From JAEUKQ01 sp964414755 (lineage in GTDB: Bacteria; Pseudomonadota; Alphaproteobacteria; JAEUKQ01), in contig CAYPXH010000005.1 of NCBI GenBank assembly GCA_964414755.1, positions 1 through 62,738 of the forward strand: DNA of 62,738 bases, in the 5' to 3' direction. The translations under genes and the position numbers were made by a program. This document shows, in pieces, positions 36,000 to 44,483 of the stretch (positions within the stretch are counted from its first letter, which is position 1; every line of letters begins with the position of its first letter). The notes under the pieces were generated by a model that was not told the DNA's origin, made no database searches, and was given only the letters and a program-made list of their open reading frames with translations.

Positions 36000-38240
36000 A
36001 TGACGTCAGAAAATATTTTATCTAATACGCAAACTGTTGATTTAGTACCGGCTTTAAGCCAACGTTATTTGGCCTATGCTATGTCAACAATTATGTCCCG
36101 TTCATTACCGGATGTGCGTGATGGGTTAAAACCTGTGCATCGTCGTTTATTATATGCCATGCGACAATTACAGCTTTATCCAACAACAAGTCATAAAAAA
36201 TCAGCCCGTGTGGTTGGTGACGTTATCGGTAAATACCACCCTCATGGAGACAGTGCTATTTATGAAGCGATGGTTCGCTTAGCACAGGACTTTGCACAGC
36301 GCTATCCACTGGTAGATGGTCAAGGTAATTTTGGTAATATTGATGGTGATAATCCTGCCGCCATGCGCTATACCGAAGTACGTTTAACTGAGGTCGCTGA
36401 ACTGATGTTAAAAGGCATTAATGAAGATGCTGTAGATTTTCGTCAAACATATGATAATGAAGGAAATGAGCCTGTTATTCTACCTGCCGCATTTCCAAAC
36501 CTACTGGCAAATGGGTCACAAGGAATTGCTGTTGGCATGGCAACCAATATACCACCACACAACATCCTTGAAATATGTGATGCCCTAGTGTTGCTTATAA
36601 AAAAACCTGAAATAACTTGTGCTGATTTGTTGGAAATTATTGCGGGGCCAGATTTTCCAACTGGTGGGGTTGTGTTAGAAAGTAAAGAGAATTTAGTTAA
36701 AATATATGAACAGGGTCGTGGCTCGGTCAGAGTTCGTGCTAAATGGCACGAAGAGAAACTAAAGAGTGGGTTATGGCAGGCAGTAATCTTTGAAGTTCCC
36801 TATCAAATACAAAAATCTAAATTAATCGAACAGATAGCCCAATTAATTGATGAGAAGAAACTTCCCTTATTGGAAGCTGTGCGTGATGAATCCACCACAG
36901 ATGTGCGAATCGTTCTTGAGCCAAAAAACCGTAATATTGACCCGATTATTTGCATGGAACAGCTATTTCGCCATACCGATCTTGAGATTCGCTACGCGTA
37001 TAATCTGAATTTATTAAATGCCGATAATGTGCCTGGTGTTATGAGTTTAAAAGACATATTGCAAGCTTATCTTAATCACAGGCTGCAGGTGCTGGTTAGG
37101 TCAAGTAAATACAGATTAGACGAGGTTGAAGGTCGTCTTCACATATTAGATGGTTTATTAAAGGTTTATTTGAATTTAGACGAGTTGATTCGTATTATCC
37201 GTGAAGAAGAAGAACCAAAAAACGTTATGATTACACGCTGGAATCTCAGCGATATGCAGGCTGAGGCAATACTTAATATGCGGTTACGCTCGCTGCGTAA
37301 AATTGAACAGATTGAGATTGAATCCGAGCATCAAAAGCTGGTGTACGAACAAAAAACGATACAAGGACTATTAAAAGACCATAAGCTTCAATTACATGCT
37401 GTCCATCATGAAATTGAAGGCCTAAAAAAATTATTTCTAAAGAATAAACAACTTGGGCAACGGCGTACGGAAATTACCAATCCCATAGATTTTGATCATA
37501 AGATCGATATGGTTGATGTACAGCTTCCATCCGAGCCAGTTACGGTTTTTTATTCACAAAAGGGCTGGATTAGGTCTTATAAAGGACATCATGATAATAT
37601 ATCAGAGGTAAAATATAAAGAAGGGGATGGGCCATATTTAACCATATTGGCAAATAGTAATGACCAATTGTTACTGTTTTCGAACCAAGGACGTGTTTAT
37701 AGTTTATCAGTCCAAGATTTACCCGGGGGACGTGGTTTTGGAGAACCGCTACGCTTGATGATCGATCTGCCACAAGACCAAGAAATTATAGCAACAAGCG
37801 TTTATAACCCACAGTTACAATTATTGCTTATCTCGCAGCGGGCAAAAGGTTTTATTGTAAAAGCAACAGATATTTTTGCACAAACCAAGAATGGAAAACA
37901 GGTTTTTAATTTAAAACCTGACGATAACTTAAAATTCGTAATACCTGCTGGTGACGCTAATCATCAATTGCATGTGGCTTTATTAAACTCATATCAAAAA
38001 TTATTAATTTTACCTGTTACGGGAATCCCAATTATGGTTAAAGGACAGGGAGTTATTCTGCAAAAATCATTACCGAATGCAGAAATTACACAAATTCAAG
38101 CTATTCAATCAGGTCAGGGGTTATCGTGCCAAATTCGTGGCCGTTTACAACAATTAACTGACTATAAAAGATGGCTTGGTAAAAGGGGGCAGGTAGGTGG
38201 GGGGGTTGAAAAAGGGTTTCAGCTTATTCAAGCTCAATAA
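36000..38240 (+). CDS. parC: DNA topoisomerase IV subunit A
   Basis: Breakage-reunion subunit of topoisomerase IV, for chromosome decatenation. It has 746 residues. The active-site Tyr is Tyr124 in AAMRYTEVRL; RSLPDVRDGLKPVHRRLLYAM and the YHPHGDSAIYEAMVRLAQ region precede it. The C-terminal beta-pinwheel is shorter and more divergent than in GyrA and lacks a clear GyrA box, supporting ParC rather than GyrA. It begins 41 bp after the DadA-like gene, so recO, the DadA-like gene and parC are probably one unit. Confidence 0.93.
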   Translation: MTSENILSNTQTVDLVPALSQRYLAYAMSTIMSRSLPDVRDGLKPVHRRLLYAMRQLQLYPTTSHKKSARVVGDVIGKYHPHGDSAIYEAMVRLAQDFAQRYPLVDGQGNFGNIDGDNPAAMRYTEVRLTEVAELMLKGINEDAVDFRQTYDNEGNEPVILPAAFPNLLANGSQGIAVGMATNIPPHNILEICDALVLLIKKPEITCADLLEIIAGPDFPTGGVVLESKENLVKIYEQGRGSVRVRAKWHEEKLKSGLWQAVIFEVPYQIQKSKLIEQIAQLIDEKKLPLLEAVRDESTTDVRIVLEPKNRNIDPIICMEQLFRHTDLEIRYAYNLNLLNADNVPGVMSLKDILQAYLNHRLQVLVRSSKYRLDEVEGRLHILDGLLKVYLNLDELIRIIREEEEPKNVMITRWNLSDMQAEAILNMRLRSLRKIEQIEIESEHQKLVYEQKTIQGLLKDHKLQLHAVHHEIEGLKKLFLKNKQLGQRRTEITNPIDFDHKIDMVDVQLPSEPVTVFYSQKGWIRSYKGHHDNISEVKYKEGDGPYLTILANSNDQLLLFSNQGRVYSLSVQDLPGGRGFGEPLRLMIDLPQDQEIIATSVYNPQLQLLLISQRAKGFIVKATDIFAQTKNGKQVFNLKPDDNLKFVIPAGDANHQLHVALLNSYQKLLILPVTGIPIMVKGQGVILQKSLPNAEITQIQAIQSGQGLSCQIRGRLQQLTDYKRWLGKRGQVGGGVEKGFQLIQAQ

Positions 38241-38333
38241 ATTTTTTACTTTAATTTTTTTGCTGTATAACTTTACTATTAAAGTATGTTTGCTTTGTTG
38301 ATATGTTTATTTGAAAACATATGGGAGGATCAA

Positions 38334-38888
38334 GTGCCTTTTACACATCGTATAATACGATCTATTGATTATATTAACGAATATTTGGGGCGTATAACAG
38401 CCTGGTTGGTGCTGGGATGTGTTGTAACATGCTTTCTTGTGGCATTTTTACGCTATGTGTTCAGCATCGGTTATGTTTGGATGCAAGAGTTATATGTTTG
38501 GCAACATGCCTTAGTTTTTATGTTGGGTGCTGGATATACATTGTTGCATGATGGGCATGTACGTGTTGATGTTTTTTATAGTAAATTATCACCCAAAGGA
38601 CAGGCTGTTGTTCAAATTATGGGAACTTGCTTCTTTCTTTGGCCGTGGCTATTTGTCGTATCATTTTATGGTTGGTCTTTTATTAAAAGTTCTTGGCAAA
38701 TATTAGAGGAATCACCTCAAACAGATGGTCTTCCAGGGTATTTTGTGCTTAAGACGGTTATTTATGTTTTTTGTATTATCATTTTTCTTCAAAGTTTTGC
38801 GCATATTTTACGTAGTCTTGTGCTTATCTTCCGTGGGTATGAAGTGCCACGATTTGTCCCTTCTGAAACTATTGGTCAGGGGAAATAG
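38334..38888 (+). CDS. TRAP transporter small membrane subunit, DctQ type
   Basis: Small integral-membrane component of a TRAP importer, with four predicted helices. The GTG at 38334 follows GGGAGGATCAA and gives 184 residues; an ATG 48 bp earlier is in frame but has no comparable ribosome-binding site. The DctQ pattern FLRYVF...WMQELYVWQHALVFMLGAGYTLLHDGHVRVDVFY is characteristic. It is followed by the large subunit gene after 2 bp. The substrate is set by the binding protein (40421-41530). Confidence 0.92.
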   Translation: MPFTHRIIRSIDYINEYLGRITAWLVLGCVVTCFLVAFLRYVFSIGYVWMQELYVWQHALVFMLGAGYTLLHDGHVRVDVFYSKLSPKGQAVVQIMGTCFFLWPWLFVVSFYGWSFIKSSWQILEESPQTDGLPGYFVLKTVIYVFCIIIFLQSFAHILRSLVLIFRGYEVPRFVPSETIGQGK

Positions 38889-38890
38889 AA

Positions 38891-40360
38891 ATGAGTGAAA
38901 TTCTTGCTTTAGGCTTGTTTGCTTCAACAATCTTGGTGGTTTTATTGGGGTTTCCCATTGCTTTCTCACTGGCGGGTATTTCTCTTATCTTTGCATTTAT
39001 TGGCAACATCCTTGGTCAATTTGATTTTTCGTTATTTACCGCCTTAGTATCACGCTACAGTTACCAAATGATTAATGAGACATTTGTTGCAGTCCCATTA
39101 TTTATTTTTATGGGTGTTATGCTAGAAAAATCAAAAATTGCCGAAAATCTGTTGCAGACAATGGGACAATTATTTGGTAGCCTTAGAGGAGGACTTGGTT
39201 TTTCAGTTGTCATTGTTGGTGCATTGTTGGCAGCATCAACAGGTATTGTTGGGGCAACTGTTGTTACCATGGGTCTTCTAAGTTTGCCCGCCATGTTAAA
39301 GGCTAAATATGACCCAAAACTTGCAACGGGTATTATTTGTGCATCAGGCACGTTAGGGCAAATTATCCCACCTTCAACGGTATTAATCTTTATGGCTGAT
39401 TTTATCCAAACAGCCAATTCGACAGCGCAAGCCAATAAAGGCAATCTAACCCCGGAACCAGTTTCGGTTGGCGATTTGTTTGTTGGCGCAATAATTCCAG
39501 GATTTTTATTGGTTGGTTTTTATATGCTTTGGGTCTTGTATAAATCTGTATTCCACCCAGATTCTGCACCTGCATTAATTGTTACAAAAGAAGAACGTAA
39601 AAACTTGCCACGACAAGTTATAAAGGCAATTATACCGCCTCTTCTATTAATTATTGCTGTTTTAGGCTCAATAATTATGGGTTTTGCTACACCAACCGAA
39701 TCTGCTTCGGTAGGAGCAATAGGTGCAGTTTTACTTGCATTGTTGAAAAAGCAATTTAGTTGGTCGATGTTACGCCAAACAACGCGCCAGACGCTTAAAA
39801 TTAGCTCTATGGTTTTTGTTATTTTGTTGGGTGCATCGGTTTTTTCACTAGTCTTTCGTGGATTGCAAGGTGAAGTAATAGTTGAGGATTTTTTGTCGGC
39901 ACTTCCCGGTGGTAAGTATGGTGCTATTTTTGCCGTGATGCTGTTGATGTTTTTATTAGGCTTTTTTTTAGATACATTTGAGATTATTTTTATTGTTGTT
40001 CCTATTACAGCCCCTATTTTATTGGCTTTTGATGGCGTTAGTCCTGTTTGGCTAGGCGTTATTATGGCAGTGAATTTACAGACCAGCTTTCTAACACCGC
40101 CTTTTGGATTTTCGTTGTTTTACCTACGTGGTGTTGCCCCTAAATCTGTAAAGACATCTGATATTTACCGTGGTATAATACCGTTCGTATCATTGCAGGT
40201 TGTAGCAATTATATTCCTTGTTGCATTTCCTGAGCTGACAACCTGGCTGCCAGATATCGTCTACCGTGAGGAGTATATCGCACCAGAATTAGACCAAAGC
40301 AGGGATATTATGTTCCCTGGGGATGATTTGTTAAATGACAATTTAATACCGGATTTTTAA
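38891..40360 (+). CDS. TRAP transporter large membrane subunit, DctM type
   Basis: The substrate-translocating subunit with about 12 helices, 489 residues. Hallmarks are the N-terminal GFPIAFSLAGISLIFAFIG, the FVAVPLFIFMGVMLEKS segment and ASGTLGQIIPPSTVLI. A terminator hairpin follows its stop. The subunit uses a Na+ or proton gradient, as known for the family. In this window the binding-protein gene lies downstream on the opposite strand instead of in the same operon. Confidence 0.95.
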   Translation: MSEILALGLFASTILVVLLGFPIAFSLAGISLIFAFIGNILGQFDFSLFTALVSRYSYQMINETFVAVPLFIFMGVMLEKSKIAENLLQTMGQLFGSLRGGLGFSVVIVGALLAASTGIVGATVVTMGLLSLPAMLKAKYDPKLATGIICASGTLGQIIPPSTVLIFMADFIQTANSTAQANKGNLTPEPVSVGDLFVGAIIPGFLLVGFYMLWVLYKSVFHPDSAPALIVTKEERKNLPRQVIKAIIPPLLLIIAVLGSIIMGFATPTESASVGAIGAVLLALLKKQFSWSMLRQTTRQTLKISSMVFVILLGASVFSLVFRGLQGEVIVEDFLSALPGGKYGAIFAVMLLMFLLGFFLDTFEIIFIVVPITAPILLAFDGVSPVWLGVIMAVNLQTSFLTPPFGFSLFYLRGVAPKSVKTSDIYRGIIPFVSLQVVAIIFLVAFPELTTWLPDIVYREEYIAPELDQSRDIMFPGDDLLNDNLIPDF

Positions 40361-40366
40361 AATAAC

Positions 40367-40402
40367 AAAAGGCCATAACTTATCAGAGTAATGGCCTTTT
40401 TT
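40367..40402. terminator. Bidirectional terminator between the TRAP membrane and binding-protein genes
   Basis: Arms AAAAGGCCAT (40367-40376) and ATGGCCTTTT (40391-40400) form a 10-bp stem with a 14-nt loop. It separates convergent DctM and DctP genes. Confidence 0.85.
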
Positions 40403-40420
40403 AATCGATTTTTTGTTAAA

Positions 40421-41530
40421 CTATCCAGGATATTTAAAGTTCAAGGAACGGGCGTTAACAAAAGCTTGATCACTGATTTGTGTCCAACGGCGGATATTTG
40501 TACGGAATTTAACAAAGTTTGTAGCAATATTTTTGGTTTTGGTGTCGCCTTTATCAAGCAGTTCTTGCATCACTTCACCAGAGGCGTTTCCAATACCTTC
40601 CAGAACATCGCGGGGCAGTTGCTTTAACTGAACACCATGTTGGCGAATAAGTGTTTCAAGAGCCTCGCCATTGCGTGCATTAAACTCGGCTAACATCGCA
40701 TCATTTTCTGCGTGGCAGCAATTGACGATAAGTTCCTGTAAATCTTTTGGTAATGAACTTAACTTCGATTTATTAATCATACACTCAAGGCCTGCACCGG
40801 GTTCATGAAAACCAGGCCAATAGTAAAATTTGGTTACTTTATAAAACCCTAAAGCTAAATCATTGTATGGGCCAACCCATTCAGCGCCGTCGATAGCGCC
40901 GGATTGTAGATTTGCAAAAATCTCACCCCCGGCAACGTTAACAACGGTTACGCCTAACTTGCGTAAAACGTCACCACCTTGTCCCGGCATGCGAAATTTA
41001 AGACCTTTCATATCATCTAATGATTTTATTTCTTTACGGTACCATCCCGCCATCTGTACACCGGTGTTTCCAGCCAAATAAGCCTGAATACCAAAATCAT
41101 TGTATAAATTATCCCATAATTCCTGACCACCCCCGAAATAAACCCAGGCATTTAATTCGGCTGCGTTTAATCCAAACGGCACTGCTGTAAAAAAAGCTGT
41201 CCCAAGGGATTTACTTAAATGATAATATGAGGCATCGTGCGCCATTTCTGCCGTTCCATTAGCAACAGCATCAAAGCATTGCAAAGCAGGTACCAATTCA
41301 CCGGCCGAGTACACTTTAATATTTAGTCTACCACCGCTTAAATCTGTAATGCGTTTTGCAAGTCGTTCGGCACCGGTGCCAAGCCCCGGTAGTCCTTTTG
41401 GCCAACTTGTAACCATTTTCCATTCAAGCCTACTTTGTGCTAAGGCTGGTTTAGCTATGGTTGAAACAGCAGCAGCTGCAGATGCAGCAGCAGCACCGGC
41501 AATTAAATCCCTTCTATTAAGTTTTTTCAT
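40421..41530 (-). CDS. TRAP transporter substrate-binding protein, TakP-like, Tat-exported
   Basis: Periplasmic binding protein that delivers the substrate to DctQM. It has 369 residues. The N-terminus MKKLNRRDLIAGAAAASAAA has a twin-arginine motif and hydrophobic core ending near PALAQ, so export by Tat is likely. Mature features include LEWKMVTSWPKGLPGLGTGAERLA, GTAEMAHDASYYH and KFRMPGQGGDVLRKLGVTVVNVAGGEIFANLQSGAIDGAEWVGPYND. These resemble the TakP branch that binds 2-oxo acids or monocarboxylates. That substrate is an inference from family resemblance. The gene is convergent with the dctQM pair. Confidence 0.92.
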   Translation of the reverse strand: MKKLNRRDLIAGAAAASAAAAVSTIAKPALAQSRLEWKMVTSWPKGLPGLGTGAERLAKRITDLSGGRLNIKVYSAGELVPALQCFDAVANGTAEMAHDASYYHLSKSLGTAFFTAVPFGLNAAELNAWVYFGGGQELWDNLYNDFGIQAYLAGNTGVQMAGWYRKEIKSLDDMKGLKFRMPGQGGDVLRKLGVTVVNVAGGEIFANLQSGAIDGAEWVGPYNDLALGFYKVTKFYYWPGFHEPGAGLECMINKSKLSSLPKDLQELIVNCCHAENDAMLAEFNARNGEALETLIRQHGVQLKQLPRDVLEGIGNASGEVMQELLDKGDTKTKNIATNFVKFRTNIRRWTQISDQAFVNARSLNFKYPG

Positions 41531-41649
41531 TATTCAATCCTTTCCTAAACGTCTAAAACCTATTTGGATTCAAGCAATCAGTAATAAAGAATTTGTATAA
41601 ACTTTATATAAAACAAAATAAAGATTAAATCTATCTGCAGGTTTATATA

Positions 41650-42399
41650 TTAAATTTTATGCTTTGAAACATCTTGCCAACCTGTTCTAGGATCATAGGA
41701 TTGGCATGGGTTAAAGTTTAATTTGTAAGCCATACGGGGGTTTTCTTTAATTGTATAACCAAGATAGAAATATGGTTTTTGTTGTTCTTGCAGAATTTTA
41801 ATACCCATCAGAATCATCAATGTGCCAAGACTAAGTTGTTTAAAATCTGGGTCGTAGAAACTATAAACAGCCGAAAAACCATCAGCAAGAACATCAACAA
41901 TCATACAGCCCAAGATTTTTTCTTGACACTTATATTCTATAATTCTGCTTACGACTGGTGAATTTTCAATCCAATCACTATACGCATGATATGAAAGATT
42001 GCCTATTTTTTGTTGATGTCGAACTTGTAAGTATTTAATAAACAGCTGGTAGTGTATGTCATTGGCAACGGGCTCAATTATACTAAATCTTATGAAATGG
42101 TTCTTTTGTATAATACGTTTTTGTGATTGTGATGGTACAAAATGATCAACCAATATACGTGTTGCTAGGCATTTTTGGCATCGATCACACATTGGTTTAT
42201 AAGCATTGTTGCCATTCCGTCTAAAACCAAGCTGGCAAAGATTTTCGTACAAAGGTTGTGATATAGTGGAAGGTAAAGATTCTTGTAATAAAGATATAAT
42301 CAAATCTTTCTCCATACGCTGTGGTAGGTATGGGCAGGGGTGCTGATCGCTTAATCGAACACTAAATCCTGTCGATAATTTTTGATATTCTATACTCAT
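41650..42399 (-). CDS. bpt: Leucyl/aminoacyl-tRNA--protein transferase, Bpt/Ate family
   Basis: Attaches leucine (or arginine) from tRNA to N-terminal Asp/Glu of proteins, marking them for degradation by the N-end rule. It has 249 residues. The N-terminal CPYLPQRMEKDLI and the cysteine pair in YKPMCDRCQKCLATRI match the family; YLGYTIKENPRMAYKLNFNPCQ is the C-terminal block. ClpS/ClpA would act downstream and are not in the window. Divergent from rpsB. Confidence 0.93.
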   Translation of the reverse strand: MSIEYQKLSTGFSVRLSDQHPCPYLPQRMEKDLIISLLQESLPSTISQPLYENLCQLGFRRNGNNAYKPMCDRCQKCLATRILVDHFVPSQSQKRIIQKNHFIRFSIIEPVANDIHYQLFIKYLQVRHQQKIGNLSYHAYSDWIENSPVVSRIIEYKCQEKILGCMIVDVLADGFSAVYSFYDPDFKQLSLGTLMILMGIKILQEQQKPYFYLGYTIKENPRMAYKLNFNPCQSYDPRTGWQDVSKHKI

Positions 42400-42497
42400 T
42401 CTTTTGTATTTTTATATTTTATTATTCGGTCATTTGCTACTTGATCAGGCATCGATATAAAATTTAACTGTTGTTTGTAAAGACAAGCATAAAAAAC

Positions 42498-42526
42498 TTG
42501 CCAATTGCTTATCCAAGTTGTATCAA
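42498..42526 (+). promoter_or_regulatory. Candidate upstream promoter of the rpsB operon
   Basis: TTGCCA (42498-42503) and TATCAA (42521-42526) with a 17-bp spacer. A transcript starting near 42533 would open with the palindromic hairpin at 42536-42556. An alternative promoter, TTGTGG (42537-42542) and TATAGT (42560-42565), also has 17-bp spacing and would place the palindrome over its -35 box. Confidence 0.35.
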
Positions 42527-42535
42527 CTTACACAA

Positions 42536-42556
42536 ATTGTGGCAGTGTGCCACAAT
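42536..42556. repeat. Perfect 21-bp inverted repeat upstream of rpsB
   Basis: The arms ATTGTGGCA (42536-42544) and TGCCACAAT (42548-42556) are exact complements around GTG. No T-run follows, so it is not a terminator. It may be an operator or a 5' hairpin of the rpsB leader. Confidence 0.7.
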
Positions 42557-42613
42557 AAATATAGTAAATATTATAAATTCACACGCAAAATTGCTTTATT
42601 GTTTAGAGCAATC

Positions 42614-42660
42614 TCCGGTGCTGAAGAATCTTCAGCTCCATTTGCGGCGGATTAACCGGA
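42614..42660 (+). promoter_or_regulatory. Candidate ribosomal protein S2 leader (autoregulatory RNA)
   Basis: Immediately before rpsB an outer stem, TCCGGT (42614-42619) with ACCGGA (42655-42660), encloses a perfect inner hairpin, GCTGAAG (42620-42626) with CTTCAGC (42630-42636), and an unpaired purine-rich bulge. The ribosome-binding site AAAGGAA follows within 10 bases. rpsB leaders that bind S2 are known in several phyla; equivalence here is inferred. Confidence 0.5.
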
Positions 42661-42675
42661 AAGAAAGGAATAAAC

Positions 42676-43473
42676 ATGTCTTCTATAAATACAAACTTTA
42701 GCTTGCGTCAGCTACTTGAAGCGGGTGTTCATTTTGGCCACCATCGTCGGCGTTGGAATCCCAAGATGTCGTCGTATCTTTATGGTGTGCGCAATGACAT
42801 ACATATTATTGATTTAACAAAAACAGTGCCATTACTTCATGAAGCCTTAACAGCTATGAAATCTGTTGTATCTGATGGCGGTCGTTTGTTGTTTGTAGGT
42901 ACTAAAAAACAAGCTTCCGATAAAGTGGCCGAATCGGCCAAAAAATGTGGTCAGTACTATGTTAACCATCGCTGGTTAGGTGGTATGCTTTCTAACTGGA
43001 AAACGATCTCGAATTCAATTAAGCATTTGCGCGATCTTGAAGAAAAGCTTGCTGGTGATCATACTGGTTTTACGAAAAAGGAATTGCTGCAATTAACACG
43101 CGAACGTGACAAGCTTGAGCGTACTCTTGGCGGTATTAAAGAAATGGGTGGGCAGCCCAGTATGTTGTTCGTTATCGATACTATTAAGGAACATATTGCC
43201 ATTTTAGAAGCCCGCAAACTAAAGATCCCTGTTGTTGCAATTGTTGACAGTAATTCTGACCCGCAATTGGTTGATTATCCAATTCCCGGCAATGATGACG
43301 CAACCCGAGCAATAGCTTTATATTGTGATTTAGTAGCATCTACTGTACTTGAAGGGCTTGAACAAGAGGCGGTTGCACAAGGCAAGGACATCGGTGCGTC
43401 TGAGAATGGAATAATGAGTGAAATGGGTGCGGCTTCAGAAAGTAATGAGATTGCTTCTGAAAAATCCAACTAG
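42676..43473 (+). CDS. rpsB: 30S ribosomal protein S2
   Basis: Small-subunit ribosomal protein, 265 residues. LRQLLEAGVHFGHHRRRWNPKMSSYLYGVRNDIHIIDL and the HRWLGGMLSNWKTI block are diagnostic. The C-terminal tail is Ser/Glu-rich. It opens the long operon through tsf, pyrH, frr and the envelope genes. Its leader has several inverted repeats. Confidence 0.98.
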   Translation: MSSINTNFSLRQLLEAGVHFGHHRRRWNPKMSSYLYGVRNDIHIIDLTKTVPLLHEALTAMKSVVSDGGRLLFVGTKKQASDKVAESAKKCGQYYVNHRWLGGMLSNWKTISNSIKHLRDLEEKLAGDHTGFTKKELLQLTRERDKLERTLGGIKEMGGQPSMLFVIDTIKEHIAILEARKLKIPVVAIVDSNSDPQLVDYPIPGNDDATRAIALYCDLVASTVLEGLEQEAVAQGKDIGASENGIMSEMGAASESNEIASEKSN

Positions 43474-43507
43474 TTCAATCAATTTAAATAGAAATATTTA
43501 GTTTTTA

Positions 43508-43521
43508 CCTAACGGGTTAGG
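43508..43521 (+). promoter_or_regulatory. Hairpin covering the tsf ribosome-binding site
   Basis: CCTAAC (43508-43513) pairs with GTTAGG (43516-43521) around GG. The 3' arm contains the start of the AGGAG ribosome-binding site (43519-43523) of tsf. Folding would hide the site and could tune tsf translation relative to rpsB. Confidence 0.35.
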
Positions 43522-43530
43522 AGATATAAG

Positions 43531-44454
43531 ATGGCAGAAATTTCGCCGGCTCTTGTAAAACAGCTTCGTGAAGTTACAGGCGCTGGGATGATGGATTGTA
43601 AGAAAGCATTAGCTGAAACCGGTGCTAATCTTGAACAGGCGCAAGATTGGTTAAGAAAAAAGGGACTTGTCGCAGCTGCTAAAAAGGCAAGCCGTGTTGC
43701 TTCCGAGGGGCTTGTTGGCCTTGCTGTTGATGGGGCTAAGGGTGTTGTTGTTGAGGTCAACAGTGAAACCGACTTTGTCGCCAGAAATAATGATTTCCAA
43801 CAATTTGTTACACATGTGACTAAGTTGGCTTTATCCTCTAGTGACATCGAACAATTAAAGCAGGCAAAATATCCTCAATCAAAAGATAATGTTGCTAATG
43901 TTCTCACAGCTTTGGTTGCCAAGATTGGCGAAAATATTTCTTTGCGGCGGCAACAATCTTTGTCAGTTAAAAAAGGTATTGTAGCAAGTTATGTGCACGC
44001 ATCACAAGCAGCGGGTTTAGGAAAAATAGGGGTGTTGTTGGGCATTGAATCAGCGGCACCAGCAAAAGATCTTAAAGAACTTGGTGATAATATAGCAATG
44101 CATATAGCTGCGATGAAGCCAGTCTCTGTTGAAATAGCCAGTCTTGATAAAACATTGGTCGAACGTGAGCGCGCAATTTTGCTTGAGCAAGCTAAAAACT
44201 CTGGGCAAACCGGTGATATCTTAAATAAAGTGGTCGAAGGACGTTTGCGTAAGTTTTATGAAGATGCAGTTTTGCTTGAACAGGTTTACGTTGTTGATGG
44301 TAAAACAAAGATTTCCAAATTGCTTGAAGATTTGGCAGCAAAGTTAAAAACGCCTGTCAAGATCACTGGGTTTATTCGGATGGCACTTGGTGAAGGAATT
44401 GAAAAAGAAGATAAGGATTTTGCGGCCGAAGTAGCGGCGCAGCTTGGCAGATAA
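43531..44454 (+). CDS. tsf: Elongation factor Ts
   Basis: Guanine-nucleotide exchange factor for EF-Tu. It has 307 residues, the usual alphaproteobacterial length. The N-terminal UBA-like MAEISPALVKQLREVTGAGMMDCKKALAETG and the EVNSETDFVARNNDFQQF core block are diagnostic. It lies 57 bp downstream of rpsB. Confidence 0.98.
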   Translation: MAEISPALVKQLREVTGAGMMDCKKALAETGANLEQAQDWLRKKGLVAAAKKASRVASEGLVGLAVDGAKGVVVEVNSETDFVARNNDFQQFVTHVTKLALSSSDIEQLKQAKYPQSKDNVANVLTALVAKIGENISLRRQQSLSVKKGIVASYVHASQAAGLGKIGVLLGIESAAPAKDLKELGDNIAMHIAAMKPVSVEIASLDKTLVERERAILLEQAKNSGQTGDILNKVVEGRLRKFYEDAVLLEQVYVVDGKTKISKLLEDLAAKLKTPVKITGFIRMALGEGIEKEDKDFAAEVAAQLGR

Positions 44455-44483
44455 TTCTTTATGTTCGAGGAAGGGATTAATCA

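Noticed and set aside
38247..38286. TACTTTAAT/ATTAAAGTA inverted repeat after parC
   Set aside because: Loop of 22 nt and no T-run; AT-rich chance pairing is likely.
42471..42701. 76-codon open frame upstream of rpsB
   Set aside because: It covers the rpsB promoter, palindrome and leader and runs into the rpsB start; no coding features.
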